A stretch of 64,000 nucleotides of DNA, from NCBI RefSeq assembly GCF_001514205.1, contig NZ_KQ948766.1, forward strand, positions 129,759 to 193,758, read 5' to 3'. The stretch comes from Streptomyces griseoruber. Its GTDB lineage: Bacteria > Actinomycetota > Actinomycetes > Streptomycetales > Streptomycetaceae. Below the pieces are notes generated by a model. It searched no databases. It was not told the origin of the DNA and saw only the letters and a list, made by a program, of their open reading frames with translations. The first letter of the stretch is position 1. Each line of letters starts with the position of its first letter. Positions 9,070 through 18,352 of this stretch are shown piece by piece. Made by a program: the position numbers and the translations under genes.

Positions 9070-9846
9070 TCACTTCAGGGTGACCGCGTCCCCGGCCGAC
9101 ACGATCCGAGCGGTCGTCGTCGTGCCGGGGAAGTACCAGCGCCAGCTGCCCGCCGCGGTGACGGTCACCTTGGTGCTGAGCTTGCCGGCACTGCCCGTCT
9201 TCACGGTCCTCACCGTGCTGTAGTGGGCGGTGCCGGCCTTCTTGTACTGGAGTCTGACCTCCTGCCCGGTGAACCCGTGGTACTTGAGGTCCTCCCAGTT
9301 CGCCCGGGACAGCTTGCCGGTGACGGTGACCTGCGTGCCGTTGGCGACCCGCTCCGGGGTGATGACCGTGGTGAGCTTCGAGGCGCGCTTGACCTTGTAC
9401 TCGGCGATGTGGTCGGAGATCCAGTAGTCGCCGTCCTTCGCCTTGACGGTGGCGTTGACCTGCCACACGCCGGCGACCCGGTTGGAGTCGGTGTCGTCGC
9501 TCTCGGCGATCCAGCCGGGGTCGACGGTCATCGTGCCCGTGCACACCGAGACCGTCGCGCTCTTCTTCACGCAGGACGAGTCGCCGTCCCAGGTCGCGAA
9601 GCCGTAGCCGTTGGTCTTGTTGAACGTGCTGAGGTCGGTGATCCCCTTGACGCCCGAGTCGTCCTTGACGGTGACGGCGATCGGGTACGTGACGGTCCTC
9701 GACGTCCCGACGGTCACGTTCTTCCCGCCGTTGACGACCGTCTTGGTGACCCGAACGTCTCCCCGGCCCTCGGCGTGGGCCCCCGTGGCCGCCGCCAGCA
9801 CGAGGGCCGCGGCCCCCACGGCCGCGGCCCATGGCGTTCTCCGCAT
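9070..9846 (-). CDS. Secreted protein of unknown function
   Basis: A 258-aa protein with a clear Sec signal peptide: MRR, a hydrophobic Ala/Val/Leu core, and a likely AHA cleavage site near residue 25. The mature part is rich in Thr, Val, Lys and Asp, resembling tandem beta-sandwich domains, with two cysteines (SSCVKKS and SVCTG) that could form a disulfide. No enzyme motif is seen. It sits on the opposite strand just after nrdB, separating the reductase genes from the AraC-type gene. Its gene ends 18 bases from the nrdB stop. I do not recognise a named family. Confidence 0.75.
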   Translation of the reverse strand: MRRTPWAAAVGAAALVLAAATGAHAEGRGDVRVTKTVVNGGKNVTVGTSRTVTYPIAVTVKDDSGVKGITDLSTFNKTNGYGFATWDGDSSCVKKSATVSVCTGTMTVDPGWIAESDDTDSNRVAGVWQVNATVKAKDGDYWISDHIAEYKVKRASKLTTVITPERVANGTQVTVTGKLSRANWEDLKYHGFTGQEVRLQYKKAGTAHYSTVRTVKTGSAGKLSTKVTVTAAGSWRWYFPGTTTTARIVSAGDAVTLK

Positions 9847-9877
9847 GATCCTCCCCTTGTCACTCGGTCAGGAGAGG

Positions 9878-10033
9878 CTACACACGCGTGCGGATCAACC
9901 GTGCCGCATTTCTGATCTCGCGGTCGATGCGGCGGTCGCGGACGATGCCGGCCGCCGAGGGGGCGACCAGGAACGCCAGGATCACGAGGACGGTGAGCAT
10001 TCCGACGAGGCCTTCGATCTGGTTGGTGTTCAT
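9878..10033 (-). CDS. Small 51-residue single-span membrane protein
   Basis: Reading from the ATG at 10033 gives a hydrophobic span (GLVGMLTVLVILAFLVAPSA) followed by a strongly basic cytoplasmic tail (VRDRRIDREIRNAARLIRTR). The topology is inferred from this hydrophobic-then-basic layout. It lies 31 bases upstream of the secreted-protein gene on the same strand and diverges from the AraC-type gene, so the two small genes may form an operon. Function is unknown. No strong Shine-Dalgarno is visible; support comes from the protein pattern. Confidence 0.55.
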   Translation of the reverse strand: MNTNQIEGLVGMLTVLVILAFLVAPSAAGIVRDRRIDREIRNAARLIRTRV

Positions 10034-10126
10034 GGACACCACTGTCCCGCCGGACACTCCTGACCGGGAGTGGCAGGACTGCCGTACACCTTCAAATTAC
10101 TGCCACCGCGGGTGCACACTGGAGGC

Positions 10127-11095
10127 ATGCTGAAGAACGTGGTCGCCGTGCTGCTCGACGGTGTGCATCCCTTCGAGCTCGGTGTCGTCTGCGAGGTGTT
10201 CGGCATCGACCGCCGCGACGAGGGGCTGCCGGTGTACGACTTCGCGGTGGTCTCGGCCGAGGGACCGTCGCTGGGGACCCATGTCGGCGGACTGAGCGTC
10301 TCCACGCCGTACGGCCTGGAGCGGCTGGAGGAGGCCGACCTGATCACCCTGCCCGCCGGGAGCGGCTACCACCTGCGGGAGTACCCGCCGGAGCTGCTCG
10401 ACGCCCTGCGGCGGGCCGTGGTGCGCGGGACACGGGTGCTGAGTGTGTGCTCCGGTGTCTTCGTGCTCGGCGCCGCGGGGCTGCTCGACGGCCGGCGGTG
10501 CGCGGTGCACTGGCACCACGCCGACGCACTGACCCGCCAGTACCCGCGGGCCGTCGTCGAACCGGACGTCCTCTACGTGGACGAGGATCCGGTGATCACC
10601 TCCGCCGGCACCGCCGCCGGGATCGACGCCTGTCTGCACCTCGTCCGCAAGGAGCAGGGGCCCGAGGTCGCGAACCGGATCGCCCGGCGGATGGTCGTAC
10701 CGCCGCACCGGGACGGCGGGCAGGCGCAGTACATCGAGCGGCCGCTGCCCCCCTCCCCGTGCGACACGGTCGGGGAGGTGCTGGCCTGGATGGAGGCGCA
10801 CCTCGACCAGGAGGTCACGGTCGAACAGCTCGCGGCCCGCGCGCACATGGCGCCGCGCACCTTCGCCCGGCGCTTCCATCAGGAGACGGGCACCACGCCC
10901 TACCGATGGCTGCTCCGCCAGCGGGTGCTGCTCGCGCAGCACCTGCTGGAGGCCACGGACGAGACGATGGACGCGATCGCCTGGCGCACCGGCTTCGGCA
11001 CGGCGGGCGCCCTGCGCCACCAGTTCGTACGGTCGCTGGGGACGACCCCGAACGCCTACCGGCGGACCTTCCGGGGGCCGCAGGCGGTCGCCTGA
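10127..11095 (+). CDS. nrdS: AraC/GlxA-family transcriptional regulator, probable nrdS
   Basis: A 322-aa regulator with an N-terminal DJ-1/PfpI-like domain (VVAVLLDGVHPFELGVVCEV; nucleophile-elbow VCSGVFVLGAAG) and a C-terminal AraC helix-turn-helix pair (VTVEQLAARAHMAPRTFARR and IAWRTGFGTAGALRHQF). In S. coelicolor such a gene, nrdS, follows nrdAB in one operon; its exact role there is uncertain. Here two reverse-strand genes intervene, so it needs its own promoter. GGAGG lies only one base from the ATG, whereas CACACT plus six bases upstream fits a leaderless start. Assignment to nrdS rests on family and position. Confidence 0.8.
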   Translation: MLKNVVAVLLDGVHPFELGVVCEVFGIDRRDEGLPVYDFAVVSAEGPSLGTHVGGLSVSTPYGLERLEEADLITLPAGSGYHLREYPPELLDALRRAVVRGTRVLSVCSGVFVLGAAGLLDGRRCAVHWHHADALTRQYPRAVVEPDVLYVDEDPVITSAGTAAGIDACLHLVRKEQGPEVANRIARRMVVPPHRDGGQAQYIERPLPPSPCDTVGEVLAWMEAHLDQEVTVEQLAARAHMAPRTFARRFHQETGTTPYRWLLRQRVLLAQHLLEATDETMDAIAWRTGFGTAGALRHQFVRSLGTTPNAYRRTFRGPQAVA

Positions 11096-11129
11096 CCGCC
11101 CGCGGCCCCCGGTCGGCCCCCGTGTGCTC

Positions 11130-12500
11130 TCACCCCGGCAGCGCCCGCAGCCGCAGTCGGCGCGGCCGGAGCGTGATGCCTATGTGCGTGCGGTGGTCGG
11201 AGCCGGGCGCGGGCTCGAAGCGGAACGCGCTCGCCACCACCGCGGCGATCAGGGTGAGCTCGGCCATCGAGAAGTGATCGCTCGGGCACTTGCGGTTGCC
11301 GACGCCGAACGGCGACATGGCGTACTTCGGCACCGGGGCGGAGTGACCGGGCAGCCAGCGGTCGGGATCGAACTCCTCGTTCCGCTCGAACGAACGCGGA
11401 TCGCGCTGGACCGCGTACGGGCTGTAGACGATGTCCGCACCGGCCGGAATGCGGTATCCGCCGAGCTCGGTGTCGGTCACCGCGCGCCGGGTCAATATCC
11501 ATACGGCGGGATACAGCCGCATGGTCTCGACCACGACATTGGCCGTGTGCCGGAGCTTTCGGACGTCGCCGAATGCGACCCGCCGGTCACCGACAACGTT
11601 TTTCACCTCTGCGCGGATCTTGTCCACTTGATCCGGATGCTCGGTGAGGACGTGGAGCAGCGACATGACCACGGAACCGGCGGTTTCGCTGCCCGGGGTC
11701 AGTATCGCGACGACCTGGTCGTGGATCTCCTGTTCCCCGATGGGATCGCCATTCTCGTCCTTCGCCTCCAGCAAAGCCGTCAGCAAATCGTCCGGCTTTT
11801 GACCGGATCCCCGGCGCTCGGCGATGATCTCGTCGACCAGCCGGTGGAGATCGGCCAGCGCCCGGTTGAATTCGCGGTTGGCCGGAATCGGTACCCGATA
11901 AAGGGGTCCGAGGGGAAGTACCATGCGTTGGTACATACCGGCGAACAGCGTGGCGAGCGCGGACGTGATGCGCTCGGACCGGGCGTCCATGTAGGTGCCG
12001 CGCATCAGACAGCGGGCGGAGATGCGCACGGCCACCCGGAAGCCCTCGGCGGTGGCGTCGAGAACCTCGCCGCGGCTCCAGCGCTCGACGAGCGCGTACG
12101 CCTCCTCCTCCATGACCGGCCCGTACGCGGGGATCGCGTCGAGCCGGAACGCGGGCTGGATGGTGCGTCGCTGGCGGCGGTGGAGCGGGCCGTTGGCGGT
12201 GGCCACGCCCTCCTTGCCGAGCAGGCTCTCCAGGGACTCCCACAGGGGTCCGGAGATGATGTAGTCGGGACTGAGGGCGAGTTCCCCGGTGAGTTCGGGC
12301 GCGGTGACGGCGTACACCGTCTTGGGGCCGAGCCTGAGGCGGACCACGTCACCGTGATCGCGCAGCTGTTCGAGGAAGGCCAGCGGGCCGCGGGCCAGCT
12401 TCCAGCCGTGGCCGAGGAGCGGGACCCCGCCGCCGGCCAGGGGCGGTTCCTGCGGTGCTGTCGTCCCGGAGGACTCGGGTTTCACCGATTCGACGGTCAT
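11130..12500 (-). CDS. cyp170A1: CYP170A1-type cytochrome P450, albaflavenone synthase
   Basis: A 456-aa P450. The heme-binding loop [10 protein letters not shown] has Cys405 as thiolate ligand, the ExxR motif is ETMR (325-328), and the I-helix carries LTPGSET near 267-273. It overlaps the terpene synthase stop by four bases (ATGA), so the pair is co-translated. In S. coelicolor the homologue oxidises epi-isozizaene to albaflavenols and albaflavenone, and was reported to have a second, terpene-synthase-like active site. Its DTE-type motif DDLLTALLE (237-245) is intact here, but the DDxxD-type motif reads DENGD (248-252). Confidence 0.93.
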   Translation of the reverse strand: MTVESVKPESSGTTAPQEPPLAGGGVPLLGHGWKLARGPLAFLEQLRDHGDVVRLRLGPKTVYAVTAPELTGELALSPDYIISGPLWESLESLLGKEGVATANGPLHRRQRRTIQPAFRLDAIPAYGPVMEEEAYALVERWSRGEVLDATAEGFRVAVRISARCLMRGTYMDARSERITSALATLFAGMYQRMVLPLGPLYRVPIPANREFNRALADLHRLVDEIIAERRGSGQKPDDLLTALLEAKDENGDPIGEQEIHDQVVAILTPGSETAGSVVMSLLHVLTEHPDQVDKIRAEVKNVVGDRRVAFGDVRKLRHTANVVVETMRLYPAVWILTRRAVTDTELGGYRIPAGADIVYSPYAVQRDPRSFERNEEFDPDRWLPGHSAPVPKYAMSPFGVGNRKCPSDHFSMAELTLIAAVVASAFRFEPAPGSDHRTHIGITLRPRRLRLRALPG

Positions 12501-13594
12501 TTCTCACCTGCCGCTTCGTTGTTGACGTACGGGGGCGTGGACCGGTCGTCCCAGCTGTCGACCGTGTACCGGCCGGACTCGTGGTGGAACCAGTAGACGG
12601 AACTGAACCAGTTCCGCATATTCGCGAGGCAGGCCCGTACGGCGGCGCCGAGTTCTTTCCCGCGGACCGTCCCGTCGGCGAGCCGGTCGGCCAGCCGTAA
12701 GACGTCCTTCTCGACGTCGATGAATCCGGATATGCATTCCTCGACGCGCCGTCGTACGTCGTCCACCGCTTCTTCCAGAGTCAGTCCCTCATGGGTGATG
12801 AGACTGATTCCGAGATTGTGCACCTCATCGCCCGCTATTTCTTTCGGGAGCGAGCACAGGTCGTTGTACCAGGCGGCGAATTCCTGGCTCAGCAGGGCCG
12901 CCTTCCGAAAGGACGGGTGTTTCCGCACCGCGTCCGGGAGTTCGCATCCGGCGCTCAGTTCCAGGAGGTCGGTCCAGATCCAGTGTGCAAAGGTGAGCCG
13001 GCGCAGCGCGAGGTATTCGTCGACCAGGGGGACCCGCCCTTGGAGACGATTGCGGAATTCCCGGTCGTACGCGTCGATCACGGCGTGGAAGTGGCGCCTG
13101 AACCGCGCGTTCCAGGTGCCGGGCAGGAAGGCGAACAGCCGTCCCACGCTGTCGGCGAGCCCGGCCACCAGCGGGTCGGGATGGCGCAGGTGGGCCGCCG
13201 GGGCGTCCAGCGCCGCGTGCAACCGGAACCTGAGCCGGCGCCATTGCGCGGCGCGGCCGTGGACGGCGTCGCGGTCGTGCCGGTCGTCCCAGACGAAGAA
13301 CCATGCGCTGTAGTCGGCTATGGCCTGGAGAACCTCCTCGGAGGCGCCGAGGTAGTAGCCCGCCATCAGATCCGTGTAGCACAGTCCGTCGGCATATTCT
13401 GCGACCTTGTCCGCCGGCATGAGGCCTTTTTCCAGCAGCCAGGAGCGGGTCTTCTCCTGCAACCGGGGCCAATACGGATGCAGATGCCGGGGAAAGGCAG
13501 CCTCGATGACCGTAAGAGAGAGCGAGGGCGGAACCGTTGGTGCGGCCACCGTCACCGTGGTGCGGTATGTGGTGCTGTATGGGAAAGCTGGCAC
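12497..13594 (-). CDS. cyc1: Epi-isozizaene synthase (class I sesquiterpene cyclase)
   Basis: A 365-aa terpene cyclase that turns farnesyl diphosphate into epi-isozizaene, the albaflavenone precursor. The aspartate-rich magnesium motif is DDRHD (103-107) and the second motif is NDLCSLPKE (244-252). The protein closely resembles the characterised S. coelicolor enzyme along its length. I chose the GTG at 13594: GAGAGGGG lies six bases upstream and the length fits. A TTG at 13600 is also in frame but abuts the ribosome site. First gene of a two-gene operon with the P450. Confidence 0.94.
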   Translation of the reverse strand: MPAFPYSTTYRTTVTVAAPTVPPSLSLTVIEAAFPRHLHPYWPRLQEKTRSWLLEKGLMPADKVAEYADGLCYTDLMAGYYLGASEEVLQAIADYSAWFFVWDDRHDRDAVHGRAAQWRRLRFRLHAALDAPAAHLRHPDPLVAGLADSVGRLFAFLPGTWNARFRRHFHAVIDAYDREFRNRLQGRVPLVDEYLALRRLTFAHWIWTDLLELSAGCELPDAVRKHPSFRKAALLSQEFAAWYNDLCSLPKEIAGDEVHNLGISLITHEGLTLEEAVDDVRRRVEECISGFIDVEKDVLRLADRLADGTVRGKELGAAVRACLANMRNWFSSVYWFHHESGRYTVDSWDDRSTPPYVNNEAAGEK

Positions 13595-13814
13595 GAACAA
13601 CCCCTCTCAGCCGCCAGTGGGCAACACGCCCCTCCCGCCGTGCCGGGCGCGCGCCGTTGCGTATCCCCGCACTTCCCATTCAGCACCACAAGTGACCGCT
13701 ATGGGAACGGATTTGCTCCATTCACTACCTCAACACACGGAGATTCCACCTCGCGGCGACTGATTATCGATCAGCGGATGTGCATAAGCGATCGAACATG
13801 CGTCGGACATACGA

Positions 13815-13852
13815 ACGACGCCTGGCCGGGAGGGTTCCCGGCCAGGCGTCGT
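13815..13852. terminator. Strong hairpin after the deformylase gene
   Basis: A 17-bp perfect inverted repeat (13815-13831 with 13836-13852, 4-base loop) just beyond the deformylase stop on the reverse strand. It likely ends deformylase transcription and insulates the terpene operon. Confidence 0.85.
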
Positions 13853-13869
13853 GCACGAGGTGGCGTGGT

Positions 13870-14520
13870 TCAGTCGTTGGCGACCACGGGGTAGCGGGGT
13901 TCGTTCTCGGCCATCTGCCGCAGGGCGTCCTTGCGTTCGCGCTTGGACAGCCGGTCGATGTACAGGTACCCGTACAGGTGATCGGTCTCATGCTGCAAAC
14001 ACCGAGCGAAGTACCCGGTGCCGCGCACCTTGATCGGGTTGCCCTTCTCGTCCTGCCCGGTCACCTCGGCGTAGTCGGGCCGGGCGAGCGGCGCGTACGC
14101 GGTGGGCACGGACAGACAGCCCTCGTTGCTGTCGTCCAGCCGGCGCTGGTCGGCGGGCAGTTCGACCAGCCTGGGGTTGCAGACGACCCCGACGTGCCGG
14201 GCGCCCTCGTCGTCGGGGCAGTCGTAGACGAAGACCTTCAGGTCGACGCCGATCTGGTTGGCGGCCAGACCCACGCCCTCGGCGGTGCGCTGCGAGGCGA
14301 ACATGTCGTCGACCAGCTTCTGCAGCTCGTCGTCGAACACGGTGACGTCCTTGCACTCCTTGTGCAGTACCGGGTTCCCGACGACCGTGATGGGCCGCGA
14401 GGTACCGCGCTCGCGGTACGCCTGCTCCCGCTCCTCCGCCTCCTCGATGTCGATGACGAAGCCCTCGTCGTCCACGGGGAGCACGCCCGCGTGCTGCTGA
14501 TCGGTGTCCTGCTGCGCCAT
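13870..14520 (-). CDS. def: Peptide deformylase
   Basis: A 216-aa metalloenzyme that removes the N-formyl group from nascent proteins. All three family motifs are present: [10 protein letters not shown] (82-91), EGCLSVP (133-139, metal ligand Cys135) and HETDH (177-181, two His ligands and the catalytic Glu). The N-terminal 40 residues are an acidic extension longer than in E. coli Def. The ATG at 14520 has GGAAGG about 11 bases upstream. Streptomyces genomes carry several deformylases; which paralogue this is cannot be told from the sequence alone. Confidence 0.93.
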   Translation of the reverse strand: MAQQDTDQQHAGVLPVDDEGFVIDIEEAEEREQAYRERGTSRPITVVGNPVLHKECKDVTVFDDELQKLVDDMFASQRTAEGVGLAANQIGVDLKVFVYDCPDDEGARHVGVVCNPRLVELPADQRRLDDSNEGCLSVPTAYAPLARPDYAEVTGQDEKGNPIKVRGTGYFARCLQHETDHLYGYLYIDRLSKRERKDALRQMAENEPRYPVVAND

Positions 14521-14608
14521 GACCGACGTATGCCTTCCTGCAACCTGAAGAGAAAATCTGCGAAGTACAGCCTAAAGGGAGCGGACGGAGCGGACCGGAG
14601 GGAGCCGT

Positions 14609-15589
14609 TCAGCACACCTCTTCCAGATCCCGCCAGTCCCTGGAGTCCGGGCTGTCGGCGACCCACCCGTCCAACAACCCCCTCACCAGCCCCGCCGGCG
14701 CAGCCACCCCGCACTCCCGCTCCGGCACCCACAGCTGCCCGTCCGTGCGATGCCCCAGCGGCCCGGGATGCCCCGGCTCACTGTGGTCGTGCGGATCGAG
14801 GTGCTCCCCGTCGCCCTCGTCCGAGGGCATGCGCGACTCCGAGCACATCCGGCACAGCAGCCGCACCGACGACGACCAGTCCTCCGCGGCGAACCCGGCG
14901 TCGGCGGCGAGCTGCTCCAGCGCGTCGCGGTCGGCCTCCGTCGCCGCCTCCAGCAGGACCACCCAGGTCGGCACGGGGGAGGGCGCCCACAGCTCGATCT
15001 CGTCGAAGACGGGGTAGGAGTGCCCGGCGGCCGTGGTCCGCTCGCCGTGCGGCACCCCGTCGTGCAGCACGACCTCGCCCCAGCGCCGTCCGGACGACGG
15101 CAGCGGGATCGACAGCACCTCCATCCGGGCGGGGTCCAGCCGCCGCCCCCACACCACCTCGGCCTCCCCCTCGGGAGACAGCCGTACGGCGGCGCTGCCC
15201 AGCTCCATCCCGACGGGCTCGCCGGAGCCGGTGCCGCTGCCCGGCACATGCAGCCCGTAGGCCTGCCAGGCACGGCGGGCCAGCGGCCAGTCCTGGAGCG
15301 CGGTGGCGGCGATGCCGACGTTCCACCAGTCGGGCGCGCCGTTCTCCCGGTCGAGCAGCGCGACCGCGCGGAGCCCGGCGGTGCGGGCCTGCTCCCAGTC
15401 GTGCCGGAACTTGTGGAGCAGGGCGAGGTTGAACCAGGACTCCGACAGCCAGGGCTCCAGATCGGCGGCACGTGTCAGCAGTGCGCCCGCGTCCTCGTAG
15501 CGTCCGTCGCCGATGAGCGTGAACGCGCGGTCCGTGGCCTGCCGCCAGGAGGCGGAGGGCCGGTGCCGTCCCTTGCCGAAGATCCTCAC
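14609..15589 (-). CDS. Tetratricopeptide-repeat protein
   Basis: A 326-aa protein whose N-terminal third holds TPR-like helices (FTLIGDGRYEDAGALLTRAA, WFNLALLHKFRHDWEQARTA, WNVGIAATALQDWPLARRAW). A second domain of unknown type follows, with a CRMC pair and a His/Asp-rich stretch (EHLDPHDHSEPGHPG). TPR proteins usually scaffold other proteins. I prefer the GTG at 15589, where the conserved sequence begins (RIFGKGRHRPSASW). An ATG at 15691, three bases after the upstream gene's stop, would add 34 poorly structured residues and also fits coupling. Either start is possible. Confidence 0.75.
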   Translation of the reverse strand: MRIFGKGRHRPSASWRQATDRAFTLIGDGRYEDAGALLTRAADLEPWLSESWFNLALLHKFRHDWEQARTAGLRAVALLDRENGAPDWWNVGIAATALQDWPLARRAWQAYGLHVPGSGTGSGEPVGMELGSAAVRLSPEGEAEVVWGRRLDPARMEVLSIPLPSSGRRWGEVVLHDGVPHGERTTAAGHSYPVFDEIELWAPSPVPTWVVLLEAATEADRDALEQLAADAGFAAEDWSSSVRLLCRMCSESRMPSDEGDGEHLDPHDHSEPGHPGPLGHRTDGQLWVPERECGVAAPAGLVRGLLDGWVADSPDSRDWRDLEEVC

Positions 15590-15694
15590 GATTCCCGCCT
15601 GCCAGTTCCGTTCTGTGGGCTGGCCAGTGCCCCCGGACACTCTCTCCCTCGCATCCAACCACGTGCGGCTGGGAGGGCGCTCATTACCCATGGG

Positions 15695-16918
15695 TTACCC
15701 ACCCTTGGGCAGCGTCAGACAGTCACGGGAGAGCACCCTGGCCAGTGCTTCGACGACCTCCGGCGCGTACTCCCCGCCGGTGCCCAGGCGCAGCTCCTCC
15801 AGCGCGGTGAGCGGGCCGCCGGGGCCGGTCCCCTGCACCTTCTCCTCGTAGGCGTTCACCACCCGGACTATGCGGGCGGCCGGCGGCTGCTCGGGATAGG
15901 GGTCGGCCTGCCGCTCGACGACCGCCGCGACCTGGGCGCTCGCCCCGGTCTGGCGGACGACGGCCCCGCCGAGCAGGGCGATCCGGCGCTGCTCGGCCGC
16001 CGGGAGGCCGGAGGTGGCGCCCGCCGGGACCGGGTCGACCAGGCTGAGCTGGCCGATGTCGTGCATGAGGGCCGCGTACTCCAGGACGGTCAGCTCCGCC
16101 TCCGGCAGCCCCAGGTCCCGGCCCACGGCCTGGCTGAGGGCGGCGACCCGGCGGGCGTGCCCGGCCGGGGTGTAGCCGGCGATCTCGGTGGCGCGGGCGA
16201 GGGAGACGATGGTCTGCCGGTTGGTGGCGCGGACCGCGGCGTACCGGCGCAGGGACAGCTGGGTGAGCAGCAGCGGCACCGAGAACACGGGCAGCGCCCA
16301 CAGGCCGACGACGGCGACCGCGAGCGCCATTACCGCGCCGGTCGCGCACACCGCCGAGCCGATCCCGGGCACCGCCCGCAGTTCGTCGCGGAGCAGCGGG
16401 GGGAACGGCCAGCCGGTGCGGGAGTGCGCGAGCGCGGCGGCGATCACGGCGTCGCAGAGCACGGTCAGGACGAGCAGGGCGAGCAGGACGAGGGCGTAGA
16501 GGGGGCCCCGCCAGCGGTCGAAGGCCCCGTTGTTGTAGAGCGGCTGGAAGCAGACGGCCGCGAAGCCGACGGCCAGGACCCGGCGGACCAGACGGTCGAG
16601 GACGGGGCCCTGCCCGCGGGCGAGATGGGGCACGCTGCCCAGCAGGGAGGCGGCGGCGACCACCGACACGACCTGGGCGACCCCGTGGTGGCCGGGGTGT
16701 CCGGCGTGCTCCCCGAGCAGGGCGTACGACAGTCCCCCGGCGGCGCCGAGCGGCGCGGCCTCCCGCAGTCCGGGCCCGCTCAGCAGCTCCCCCACGGCGA
16801 CCAGCGCCCCGAAGGCCAGCACGACGGTCCCCTCCTCGACTCCGGTGCGGAAGGTGACGAGGAGGGAGCCGACGGTGAGCAGGGCGGCCGCGGTGTGCAG
16901 CGGGCGGCACGGGGTCAT
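15695..16918 (-). CDS. Membrane HD-domain protein, degenerate partner of the HD-GYP protein
   Basis: A 407-aa protein with about six to seven hydrophobic segments in the first 220 residues, then an HD-type helical domain (ATEIAGYTPAGHARRVAALS, ALMHDIGQLSLVDPV). It keeps the HD pair in MHDIGQ. The downstream block where a true HD-GYP domain has HHERxDGxGYP reads VVERQADPYPEQPP, so the GYP signature is missing. It overlaps the upstream HD-GYP gene by four bases (ATGA), implying co-translation and probably a shared complex. It may be an inactive or regulatory partner in cyclic-di-GMP signalling; that is inference. Confidence 0.8.
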   Translation of the reverse strand: MTPCRPLHTAAALLTVGSLLVTFRTGVEEGTVVLAFGALVAVGELLSGPGLREAAPLGAAGGLSYALLGEHAGHPGHHGVAQVVSVVAAASLLGSVPHLARGQGPVLDRLVRRVLAVGFAAVCFQPLYNNGAFDRWRGPLYALVLLALLVLTVLCDAVIAAALAHSRTGWPFPPLLRDELRAVPGIGSAVCATGAVMALAVAVVGLWALPVFSVPLLLTQLSLRRYAAVRATNRQTIVSLARATEIAGYTPAGHARRVAALSQAVGRDLGLPEAELTVLEYAALMHDIGQLSLVDPVPAGATSGLPAAEQRRIALLGGAVVRQTGASAQVAAVVERQADPYPEQPPAARIVRVVNAYEEKVQGTGPGGPLTALEELRLGTGGEYAPEVVEALARVLSRDCLTLPKGG

Positions 16919-18225
16919 CGGGTCACTCCCGGACGCTCCGGGGCCGTGGCGGGGGCGGGGACCGTGTGCGGGGGCTCGTCCGCGGTCACCCTCGGATGCC
17001 AGCCCTCGCGGCCGATCACCCGGACCAGGGCCGTGACCATGCGGGGGTCGAACTGCGTCCCGGCGCACCGCTCCAGCTCCGCCAGGGCGACCTCCACCGG
17101 CCGGGCCCGGCTGTAGCTGCGGGTGGAGGTCATCGCGTCGAAGGCGTCGGCGACGGCCACCACCCGTGCGGGTTCCGGGATCTGACGGCCCGCCAGCCCG
17201 TAGGGGTAGCCGCTGCCGTCGATCCGCTCGTGGTGGTGGAGGATCGCCGAACGGGCCTCACCGAGGAAGGAGATCCCCCGGGTGATCTCGTGGCCGTACT
17301 CCGGATGCAGTTCGATCACGCGCCGTTCCTCGGGTGTCAGCGGTCCGTCCTTGCGCAGCAGCCGGGTGGGCACGCCGAGCTTGCCGACGTCGTGCAGGAT
17401 CCCGGCGAACCGGATGACCTCCACCCGGCTCTCGTCCATCCCCAGCTCGCGGGCGATCATCACGGAGGCCTGTCCGACGCGTTCACTGTGGCCGCGCGTG
17501 TAGCCGTCCTTGATGTCGACGGCCTGGACGAGCGCGCGGATCGTCGCCCGGTGCGCGGCGCGCTCGCGGTGGTACTGGGCGAACACCCACCAGGACACCG
17601 CCATCGGGAACAGCACCAGCAGGGCGGCCACCGGCCCGTAGGGGCTGCGCCAGAGCACGGCCATCATCAGCCCGGCGAGTCCGTGCACGGCGAGCGGCGC
17701 GAGCGAGCGCAGGAACAGGCCCCGGCAGACCTTGAGCGCCGGCAGGCCCTCGGCGAGCGCGAACATCCCGCCGTCGAGGGCGGCGAGCACCGCGCAGTGG
17801 ACGAGGACGGCCGCGCCCGCGGGCAGCAGCGCGTACGGCACGTCGGAGCCGGCCACGGCCTCCGGCCCGCCCAGCGCCCCGTGGACATGGGCCGCGGCCC
17901 ACACGGCGAGGGCCGACTGGGCCGCCCGCCAGACGCGGCGCAGCAGAACGGGGCCCTTGTCGACGTACGAGCACAGGGCCCCGGGAAGCGGTACGAGCGC
18001 GGCGGCGGGCGCCGGCAGCAGGAACGCCCCGGCGAGCAGGACGGGGGAGAAGGTCCCGGCGAACCGGCGCCGGGCGATCTGCTCGCCCGCCGCGTACAGC
18101 GCGGCGAGCAGTGCCACGGCCCACCAGGGCGTGTCCGGGGCGGTGGTGAGCGGGGACAGACAGAGCAGGGCGGCGAGGGCGGCACCGGCGACATGGCCGC
18201 GCGCCCGCGCCGGCACTCCCTCCAT
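16915..18225 (-). CDS. Membrane HD-GYP phosphodiesterase (cyclic-di-GMP type)
   Basis: A 436-aa protein with an N-terminal membrane region of about six spans (to about residue 215) and a C-terminal HD-GYP domain. Key elements are DGYTRGHSERV, FAGILHDVGKLGVP and HHHERIDGSGYPYGLAG, which supply the His/Asp metal ligands and the GYP loop. HD-GYP domains hydrolyse cyclic-di-GMP, a signal that holds back sporulation in Streptomyces. It is the first gene of a coupled pair with a degenerate HD protein. The ATG at 18225 begins a short soluble segment before the first span. Confidence 0.88.
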   Translation of the reverse strand: MEGVPARARGHVAGAALAALLCLSPLTTAPDTPWWAVALLAALYAAGEQIARRRFAGTFSPVLLAGAFLLPAPAAALVPLPGALCSYVDKGPVLLRRVWRAAQSALAVWAAAHVHGALGGPEAVAGSDVPYALLPAGAAVLVHCAVLAALDGGMFALAEGLPALKVCRGLFLRSLAPLAVHGLAGLMMAVLWRSPYGPVAALLVLFPMAVSWWVFAQYHRERAAHRATIRALVQAVDIKDGYTRGHSERVGQASVMIARELGMDESRVEVIRFAGILHDVGKLGVPTRLLRKDGPLTPEERRVIELHPEYGHEITRGISFLGEARSAILHHHERIDGSGYPYGLAGRQIPEPARVVAVADAFDAMTSTRSYSRARPVEVALAELERCAGTQFDPRMVTALVRVIGREGWHPRVTADEPPHTVPAPATAPERPGVTR

Positions 18226-18352
18226 GACGCCTCCCCAGCCATGCCCGTCCGGGCTCCGTCAGCGGTCCGGGCTTCGGAGCCTAGGGTGGCGTGGGGTGGC
18301 TCTGCGGGCGTATCACCCGCGGATTAGCACATTCGGGTGAAGACGGACCCTG

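Noticed and set aside
15571..15596. SigR promoter ahead of the TPR gene
   Set aside because: GGGAAT is present on the reverse strand, but no GTT follows at 18 or 19 bases.
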